NCBI RefSeq assembly: GCF_023078275.1
Contig: NC_062985.1
Coordinates: forward strand, 1,612,001-1,676,000
Length of the DNA: 64,000 nt
From: Leguminivora glycinivorella
Lineage: Eukaryota > Arthropoda > Insecta > Lepidoptera > Tortricidae
Direction: 5' to 3'
Below, piece after piece: positions 49,501 to 59,413 of the stretch (positions are counted from its first letter, which is position 1; every line of letters begins with the position of its first letter). Under the pieces are notes generated by a model. The model did not search any database. It was not told the origin of the DNA and saw only the letters and a list, made by a program, of their open reading frames with translations. The position numbers were made by a program, and so were the translations under genes.

Positions 49501-51233
49501 GGCGCGACAGAGCCAGACTACCTTTCTGCGGCGTTTCGGTGGCGATTCGCGTCGCAGAAATGCCATACGGCTACGGGACCTAGGTACTTAAAGACATCGC
49601 CATAATCGCTTAACTATGTCCCTCCCTATCGCTCTTCTGTAGTGGTGCGACAGAGCTAGACTGCGTTTCGCTCGGCACGTCACACCTCGGACACTGGCGA
49701 CCAAATACATATATGAAAGAGGCGCATTCCTAGCACACAGTCTAAGCTCGTGTGCACGTGTGGGTGAACGCGTACCTACCATGCTTGTATGAGTGAGATA
49801 TGACAAGTCGACTGTTCGCGTTTTTGACAGTCGGTAACTGAGAGCGGGGCGGCACTTTCAGCGGGGAGCGGGAGTGGCCATACTATACGATAGTACTCTT
49901 TATTATATTGTGGTCACGTAGCGTCAAGGATATAGTCTTCGTCTAGGCAGACTGAAGTACCTACATAGCCAGTAGTTGCCCCTTTTATTGCCACTTGCAT
50001 CAGGTGAGCATCAAATCAAATAAAGCCAATAAAGGTTTTGTTAAGGTTAGAGATATAAATAAAAGCTCACAGTGACGCAGTATCTAGGTTTTGTGTAGGT
50101 ATACCATGATTATGATTCTGACAGATTGTGTTTATCGAATGCTCATTCAGAAACGAAAGGTACCTATTGATTTTTGTTAAATTACCATTATTATTGACAT
50201 TAAATTGGCATGGTGATCTACATAATATTTATGTTACGAGAACATGCTTTTCAGGAATTTCAGGATTTCATACATGTAGCTATAAATATACCTACGCACT
50301 TAGCTGACTTGGCTAAGATGATCGCTTGCGCTACATACCTATAATATTCGATTCTCGCTCATGTTCCATAATTATTCATGCGACAGTAACAGTTGCGTTT
50401 CGTGCCCTATTGACATTGCTGCTTACAAAATAATAGTTATTTATTTTACAAGGGGGCAACGTTGTTGTTTAACCGCACGTGCCAATATTGATAGCCGAGC
50501 AAGCGAAAGATTCCAATATTGAACCGCGAGCGTAGCGAGTGGTTCAAAAAGTGGAATCTTGAGCGTTGCGAGGGTTTCAAGGCACGAAGGTTAAACAAAC
50601 TTTGCCGCCGAGTGAAACACAAAATTTTTCACCACACCAACACGAACAAAATACTGATTATAAAACATCAAACGAAATCAAATCTATCAATTTATTCAAT
50701 ATTTATAATTCAAAATCAACATTTATAGGTAATTTCTACCAGTCAGCTCAAGATATCAAGTTAAAATTGTATGAAATTACTTTGCACTCTTGTGGATAAA
50801 ATGCAATTTTGCTATTTTTTTTCGAATAGCAAAGTAAGCCTTTATCAGTTGGTGTGGTGAAAAATATATTACCAATTTAGATCAGTCACCAACTGAGATC
50901 ATCGCAAGCACTGTACAAGACACCATGGAGTGATAAGTGGAAGAGATCCATTTTATCCATTACACAAGCCACGGACTAGGTCAGCTGGTGGTCCCCCCCC
51001 CCCTTCTCTTCCCCGAACCCCCCTTCCAAGCTATTACATCTCGGTTCTTTAACAGCATAAGGTCACGGTCTCTTGAGAATTAAAAACAGTTTTATAGCAA
51101 AAATCTATATGAATTTTAGATCGCTACGCGCGTAATCATTATTTACTCATACTATATCAAACTAGCTTGTACCCGCGACTTCGCTCGCGTTAAATTCGAA
51201 AATTGCGGAATGCTTCATACAAACTTCCATGCC

Positions 51234-51269
<36 letters not shown>

Positions 51270-54200
51270 AGAATGAGACAAAAAGTAGCCTATGTTACTC
51301 TCCATTCCTTCAACTATCTCCACTTGCGTCAATTCCCATTTATAATATCACTATGACTAAGACCTATGGATCCAGTAATAAGTAAGTAATTAAGTATAAA
51401 GTATGGATAACATAAAATATCAAGAAACTTGTGAAAACAATACAAGATTTATGATCAGAATACTTACTCAAATATATCGCTTGCAGCGACTCGACCTTCT
51501 CTTCAAGGCCTCAAGCCCTCTAAGATGAATCAGGGGAGCGGAAAAAGGACAGATATCAACGAGATAAGGTGCATTATGGTAATTCCGAAAGTCGCATAAA
51601 AATCACCATTATTTCCATCATATCAAGATTGTTTCGGAATTACCAGAGCATTTCTGTCATTCAGAATTACCCTAATGCACCTTACTTAAAGATAAGGTCA
51701 AAAGTTATCGAATATGCTAAATAATTCGATTACTTTAACACTTAATAATTGAATAAACCAATGAATTTCCTTAGGATGTTGCACCGATATCCCATATATT
51801 TACACCGCCATCTTTAATTTTTTCATTTGAAATCCTTCCGACTTACGATATCGGATCGGATAATGTGAAAAACGCACTTAGGTACATGGTTAATAACAAG
51901 ATAGTAATTATAGTCAATACGGATAAGAGTGTCATAAGGAGAATAAGTGTGTCTGGCCTTTATATTTGACTGTTTTACTCATAGTCACAGGTGTTTTGCG
52001 AGTTTATACTTTTGCTACTCACGATTAGTAGTAAACGTATGAACTTTTCAATAAACAATGATAATTGGTTTAAACAGGCCAAATGTGAAGGCCAGACACA
52101 CTTGTCCTTATGACACACTTACTCGTATTGACTTTAAATTGACTTTAAAGTGTAAAAACAGTAATTTCAAAACAGGTTATACAGTAGGTATTACAATGAG
52201 ACACAACACTTTGAAATGCGTAAAAAATGTTTTCATAGCTTTGAGACACCACTTTGTCAGTTGAAAAGGCACAAAATTCTAATCGCGTATACAAACTTTT
52301 CAAAATGTTCAACACTATATTATTTTACATTTATTTTGCTGGCGCATTATACAGAATAAGTAACAACACAACCCACTCAGAATAGGTTGAAAAAGAACTC
52401 TTTTTTGAACGCTAGCCTAGTAAAATATTTGGCTGCTGCTCAAAGCTTATTGTGAGTTTCCTTCACCAAGCTTGTTACGCTACACATTTTGTCAAAAGGA
52501 TCTCAGACACAAACTACATCTTTCAAATATGTTAGCAGATTCAATCTTTTCACCTTTCTAATTTCGAGAGTGTCCTGAGGCACTGAGAAATTTTCTAAAG
52601 GCAAGCTCGTTTACTTTTCACGTCTTTTCACGAAAGGCTTTAAGCATATTCTCTATATAAATATGGAAATGAGCACACCTACATTTCATTTCAGGTAAAT
52701 TTGTAATTCCACTTCATCTTGAATACTGCCCTGGGGCGTATTTTGAACAAGCATTGAGGGATTTATTACAAGTGGGTGCATGCTTGACGTGACGTGTGTG
52801 ATGACGTTAAAAAACAATTGAATAACACAGGGTGGAGGGTAGAGGGTAGAGAAGATCGGTCGTTCTAACGAATATGTACTTACTACTTACATATGTAAGA
52901 TGAAATTAAAATCGACGCAACACATGCACTGTCCGCAATGCATTAATTTGCGTTTACCGTCATAAAAAATCACGCCCTTTGGCAGTTATTGTTACTAATT
53001 AGATATAAATAATTTAAAAATTCAATGTAGGCTTAAAATTTAAATATGTAACGAAATTGATTCTGTTAGATCTACCTCAACTGACATACTTTATTATGAA
53101 ACGTTTACCAAGCCATTACTTCTCTACAATGTTGTAAAAACTACTTATATAAAATGATTGACAGTATGAAAACCTTCCTTCGGGAGAATTAGACTGAATA
53201 ATTTAACAGGACAGAAGCTAAAGGCTTACTTATCCACTACAACATTTCCCTTATCGTTTGCAATACGTATAGAAATTGTAAAAATTACGAGCATCCACTA
53301 ACCTATATCAAATTCCCGACGCAGAGGGACGACATCTCATACGATAAGTTCCCCGTAATGTCAGAAAACTGTGTAACTTGTGGCCTACGTGCCTACGGTA
53401 CTAAAGTAGGAGGGTAGTAATATAGTTTGGGAAGATACCTGCCAATAAACTTAAAAAGTTTGGATCGTTTGACAACCACTCTCCGACTAAAACTTGTGTT
53501 ATGCTAGAGAATTACATTGCCTTTGCCTTTGGCTAGTCTGTGGCCAAGAGTACGCCCATTTATAATTAAAAAAAATAATGGAACGATATACAAGGTGCTC
53601 GCGAGGAACCCATATAACTTTAACGGCATATTCTTGGTCACATTTTAAGACTAAAATGTCATATAAACTTTTCTAGATTTCGTCTAGTTTCAGAGTTATT
53701 GCCAATTAAAAAAAAACAAAGACAGATACTACCATCACGCTGAATGGCGAAAACCTGGACCTTGTCGAGAATACGCTCTTTCTTGGTCTTACTTTAGATT
53801 GCAATCTGCAATGGGGTCCTCATATATCTGCCCTAGCAAAAAGGTTGAGCTCTGCCGCGTATGCCGTAAGGAGAATTAGGCAATTAACTGATGTGGAGAC
53901 AGCTCGCCTAGTTTATTTCAGTTACTTTCATAGTGTTATGTCTTACGGCATATTGGCCTGGGGAAAAGCAGCAGATATTCAAACCATCTTCGTTCTCCAG
54001 AAACGGGCAATACGATCTATCTACAACATGGCGTCACGTGACTCACTGAAGGAACGCTTTAAGGAGATAGACATCCTTACAGTAGCTTCACAATACATAC
54101 TAGATGTGATAATGTATACTCATAAGAATATAGAGTCCTTTAAGAAACTGTCAGATATTCATAGTTATAATACACGGAACAAACATAAGCTAGCGGTTTC

Positions 54201-57200
54201 CAAGTTTCGTCTACAGAAAGTGAAGAAATCGTTCCTGGGAAACTGTGTAACATTTTATAATAAGGTACCCTTAGAGGCATGGGATCTGCCCTTTACTTCA
54301 TTCAAGAAGTACATAAAAAGTGCACTTCTCAAAAAGGGGTACTACAAAATTGATGATTACCTGGGAGATACTACACCATGGCCGACTATCCAGGCTCAAA
54401 ATCTGTCATAGTTTTGCTAGCAGTGTCCCGGGGAGACATTGTGTCATGCTTAAGGCGCTGTTGCTACTGGCTGTTTAAATTATTGATCCTTATTATTGTA
54501 TAATTATAATTTGGTATATATATATATATTGACTTGTTGAGTACATACTAGTTATGTATTCTGTAGAATTAGTTGGAGATTGCTAGCTTAACAGTCTCTT
54601 GACGTGAAATTTGTATTTCATACGCATTTTTTTTTCTATTTCTAGTTCTTTTGACACTTGGAGAACCTTTACACCTCCAAATTTTTATTTTTTATTATAT
54701 CCCATTAATTATAATTGACTGTGGGGACCTTTTACATCTCCCAAGATCTTGTTTTCAATTAAGTCAATTTAAACTATGTAACATACAAGCACGGAATGTT
54801 GTGTCTTACATCTAGGTATACCGTATTCACTTATTATTGGAATATTTAATACAGCCCGGACAGCTTGAACATGTCATGCTCGCTAAAAAGTCTTTGCTTA
54901 CGGTGACGTCGTTGATCGGGTCGCCACCTTCCCGAATGAAGGTTGAGGGAGGCGATGGCTGAGATGCGCGCCATATTCGTGAACGGGTGCTGTTTGTGAA
55001 GACCGGTCTGTTTCAGCTAATAGGGGCTATGCTATTCTATGTAACATTAATTTTGAATGAGATTACGTTGAGGCACTCTGTTCGGTCCTTGTTTGTTTAT
55101 TTTTCTTTCTGACTCTTGGAGACCATATACATCTCCAAGGAAAAAAGTAGATTAAGTATACATATATTTTTTTTTCCTTTGCTTAAGACAACAAGAGTCT
55201 TTTACAACTCTAAAGTTATTTTAGTTATTCGGTTTTTTTTCTTCATGTATAATTTTTTTAGATGTACTTTGACACTTAGAGACTCTATACATCTCTAACA
55301 TCTCTTATTAATAATCATAATAGCTTTGTACTTTGTATAATTTCTTGTGTTAATATTTTTTTTTTATGAATACTTTTGCTTATTAAATTGTATCTTGTTT
55401 TTTTTTTAATGCATGTTAAATATAAGATGTAATGTTTTGAAAAGAAGTGGCCCGCCGAGTTTCTTGCCGGTCCCATAGTGGATACCCTCCTCCAACTGAG
55501 GGGGGACTGAAATCTTCTCGAGGCTGAGGCGTAGGGTTAGAGCCGGCGTAGTTTTATTTGACGTTCATAAGCGCATTGTAATATGCCTACTGGAAAATAA
55601 ATATTTCATTTCATTTCATTTCAAACATTTCGGTATTGTTACTCAGTAGAAAAGGTCTTCTTAACGGCGCTGATGCGCGATTGTGGAGCATAGTCTCACA
55701 GTAGTCATTGATAGATGTCAAAATGTGACAAGAAAAACGTCCAAAAAATATGGTTTTTAGAAAAAAATATTAAGGAACTCATTTTAATTGCCAACTTTAT
55801 GCATGAAAATTGCTTTTTATGTAAAAAATACGTCCAAAAAAGTTGAAAAAAAAACCAAAAAAAAAAAAAAATTGAAAAATTTTAAAATTCATATAACATT
55901 TTTTTCTTTCTTTTGGCCTCAGAAACGCGTGGTTCAAGTTATGCGGGTTCCTCGCGAGCACCTTGTATTTCTTCGTTTTTTTTTTAACATGTTGACAAGG
56001 CTTTGTAGTCTATTTACGAGTAGGTTAGAGTGGTGTAGCTTTTGACTAAAATGTTCTTTAGACTGTATTAAGTTTTATTTTTCTAATATATGTGACTAAT
56101 TACTGTATCCTCTCTGCCTTTACCAAATGATACTAATTATACTAACGGCCTTGAAATTTTAAACAAATTTTCTTCTTATTTTCTGAATATAAACTACATT
56201 ACCAATGTCCAGAAACATTTCCTTTTTTAAACTCTTTTGGATTTAGGCAGGCTCATCTAATTTTCTATCCGTATGGAAAATGGATACGTGTTGCTGTATA
56301 ACTTTTGGGTGGGGGCAAGAGTATAAAAATCAAAGTAAACGTTGATTTTGTTTCTAGGTTTTACCATAAAAATTTGCAATAAAATGAACTACTATAAACA
56401 GGGGCGTCTCTCCTAAGAAACTAGGTCACAATGCACGTGCTTAGTGCATGCTCCTTTATATTTACAGTAAAACTGATATTGTACAACAACGTTCTCCTTT
56501 TCACCCATACGCGTACTTTATGTAAGAGAGGGAAATAATATTGTGCAGAAGGAATCCCATTTAGGTACGATGTCAGCAGCAGGGCGGGACTTTTTACAAC
56601 TGTGTGCGTAGCCGAATGCACAACCGCTCACGATAATATCTCTTTCGTAGCTATCTATCTCTATCGCTCTTGCTTATTGGCGCGACAGAGTCAAGACTAC
56701 ATTTCTGCGGCGTTTCGCATCGCAGAAATGCCATTCGGCTACGGGGCCTGAGCTTTTTGACGTCTTGTGAAACACAAGTCGTTACGTGCATACATACTCG
56801 TATGCTGACTGTATTTGTCACGTGGTTACCTAGTGGAGAATTGCGTCAGCAAGACATATTATTGAAACTAAGCAGACGTAGCACAGTCTCTTACGAATAC
56901 GCAACTGCTGCAACTTCATTATGTATTATCTTTTGATTTTCGTAGCTTTGAATCGGATTTCAACTTTGAGCAGACGTGAAACGAACAACTAAGCGACAGA
57001 TCGCTTTTTAGTGCGTTTTCACATTATCCGATCCGATATCGGATGTACGACCGATATGCCATGTATTTAAGCTGCCATCTTAGATTTTTGCCTTTGAAAC
57101 TAACACATATGACGATAAACAGTGAGCTAGTTAACAAAGAGGGAACAGTGGCTAGATTAACAGATTTTTTACTATATATACCATATTTTTAAAATATAAC

Positions 57201-59378
57201 TTTATTTACATGAACATAATTATATAAGAGACTAAGACCAAACTTAACAGCTAGCTAATGTCTAAAACAGTCCTTTGAGGCATTGTACCAAGGATACTGG
57301 CGACTTTCACTATACTTTTAAAATATATTTGGAGATTTAAACTGTTATTTTAATCTATATTTTGTGTTTGTTACAGCGGGCGAATGGCACGGCGTTACAT
57401 TCTGGCTGCTAGTGCTTGGAGCGGGGGCACTGGCGTTAGCGACGCTCGCCGGGATCGCTTGCTGGCTCGCCAAGCGACGCAACTCTCTCCACAAGCTAGG
57501 TAACTCTTCATTTATAAGTAACACTCTTCTCTCCAACTTAGCTGTAACTTACAAATGGAGCAACATCCTGACTGATGGTGCTACAGTGTCCGCTTGCGCT
57601 CACGGCGCTCGAATTGATGCAATCAAGCGACATGCTCACTGCAGAAGTGGCAGAAGCTACGTAACTGATAGACACATAGGGGGCGAATGATACTGCCTGA
57701 TGTTCTGTTAACGATGCTCGCTGATGTCGCTTGCTGGCTTGCCAAGCGACGCAATTCACCCCACAAGCTAGGTTAAACCCTGACCAGAAATATATGACTA
57801 TTGTCAGGAGGGCGCTGTTGTTCTGATTATGGGTTGACAGTTCAGTTTAGTATGAAGAAAATAGTTCTAATGAAATTCCGCAAGATGGCGCGTAGTCATA
57901 TATTTCTGGTCAGGATTTAAGTAAATAGAATAGAATAGAACAATAGGTAGAACAAAACCGTTTGGTGCAATGGAATGATAAGTCAATTCAGTGATTGCCC
58001 GAAGATCAAGTGATAGTTTCTTTACTCTTCAATAAACTTCTTATTTAATAAATGTTCAAACTATTGAAATATGTATTTTTTTTCGCAGGTGGCAAGCGAG
58101 GCCCAGACAAGGCGCTAGTGTTCCAGCCGCCACGGCGCGCCACCGCCGTGCGCTCCCCGGGTTCGGTCACGCATTACCTGCGCAAGTCCCCGTCACCTAC
58201 CGCACCCACTGCGCCAGCTACCTCCCCGCCTACCGCGCCGATACCGCCACAGATCCCGGTTAGTATACCACTAGACTCAGTGAGAGGAGCTAGTGTCCCA
58301 GCTCCCCGGGCTCGGCCACACTACCTGCGCAAGTCCCCGTCACCTACCGCACCCACTGCGCCAGCTACCTCCCCGCCTACCGCGCCGATACCGCCACAGA
58401 TCCCGGTGAGTATACCTACTACTACGTCCTGTGTGCGTAGCCGAATGCACAAGCGCTCACAATAATATATCTTTCGTAGTTATCTATCTCTTCGTTCTTG
58501 CGTATTGGCACGAGAGAGCCAGACTACATTTCTGCGGCGTTGTGGTGGCGTTTGGTGTCGCAAAAATGTCATTCGGCTACGGGGCCTGTCCTGGGGGCCG
58601 ATTTTGGAATATCACGGCGTTCGAATTCAGAAAATTGTCACCGAAATTGCCTACTATTTTCAGTGACAATTTTCTGAATTCGAACGCCGTGAGATTCAAA
58701 AATCGGCCCCCTGAGTCGACATTGCATTATATAGTATGCACGGCACCCGCCCCGCCGAACGCTCCGCTCCGACTTAGCCATTCACTTCAAGTTCTGGTTT
58801 TCTGTGTTCACGGAAGTAAATATTAAATAAACCGATTAAAATGCTCCATACCAAAGCGATTGATAAATAATTATGTACCTACTGCAATTAGGTAAAACAC
58901 ATACATACATACACATAATCATGCCGGTATCCCATGAAACGGTAGGCAGAGCACATAAAACTACTCAAGTTTCAGTGCCATTCTTGGCAAGGTTTCAAAT
59001 CCAGAAAGAAAACGAAACTGTGACATTGCAATGACAGGCCAGGGGGCCGATTTTTGAATCTCACGGCGTTCGAATTCAGAAAATTGTCACTGAAAATAAT
59101 AGGCAATTCACCGTTTTCAACCGGTATTTTAGTGACAGTGAGACTCAAAAATCGGCCCCCAGCCTCTAAAAATTTTGCGTAATTGGGTAAAAAATTTGCG
59201 TTATTTTGCAGTCATCCGGCGGTAACAGTCCGCACACGCCGACGGCACCCGAGCCGGCCCCACTCAGCAAGGAGCTGGCTGACGCTAATGCTACTGAGAA
59301 ACCTAACAAGCCTGCTGACTCGGACAACAACAGTGAGGGAAGACTCGGCGACTTGCACTTCAAACTGCGGTAAGTCAT

Positions 59379-59413
<35 letters not shown>

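Larger units (their letters stand above)
53724..55623 (+). mobile_element. CR1/L2-like LINE copy 2, 5'-truncated
   Basis: Coding remnant to a TAG at 54409-54411, a 3' UTR of about 1.2 kb and a (ATTTC)n tail. The last 250 bases (TGTAATGTTTTGAAAAGAAG, CTTGCCGGTCCCATAGTGGA, AGGCGTAGGGTTAGAGCCGG) match copy 1. Its 3' UTR is some 700 bases longer than that of copy 1 and includes five related hairpins. Confidence 0.88.
53588..55972. mobile_element. TIR element (ATACAAGGTGCTCGCGAGGA) carrying a nested LINE
   Basis: TACAAGGTGCTCGCGAGGAACCC at 53589 and its complement at 55947-55970 form inverted ends of at least 23 bp with further similarity (ATAACTT). Both inner flanks are A-rich. The 1.9-kb LINE copy 2 fills the interior, so this was a short DNA element hit by a LINE. 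Confidence 0.75.

Noticed and set aside
58431..58826. 131-codon frame in the synaptotagmin-like intron
   Set aside because: It runs through two palindromic MITEs; the peptide is only their translation.
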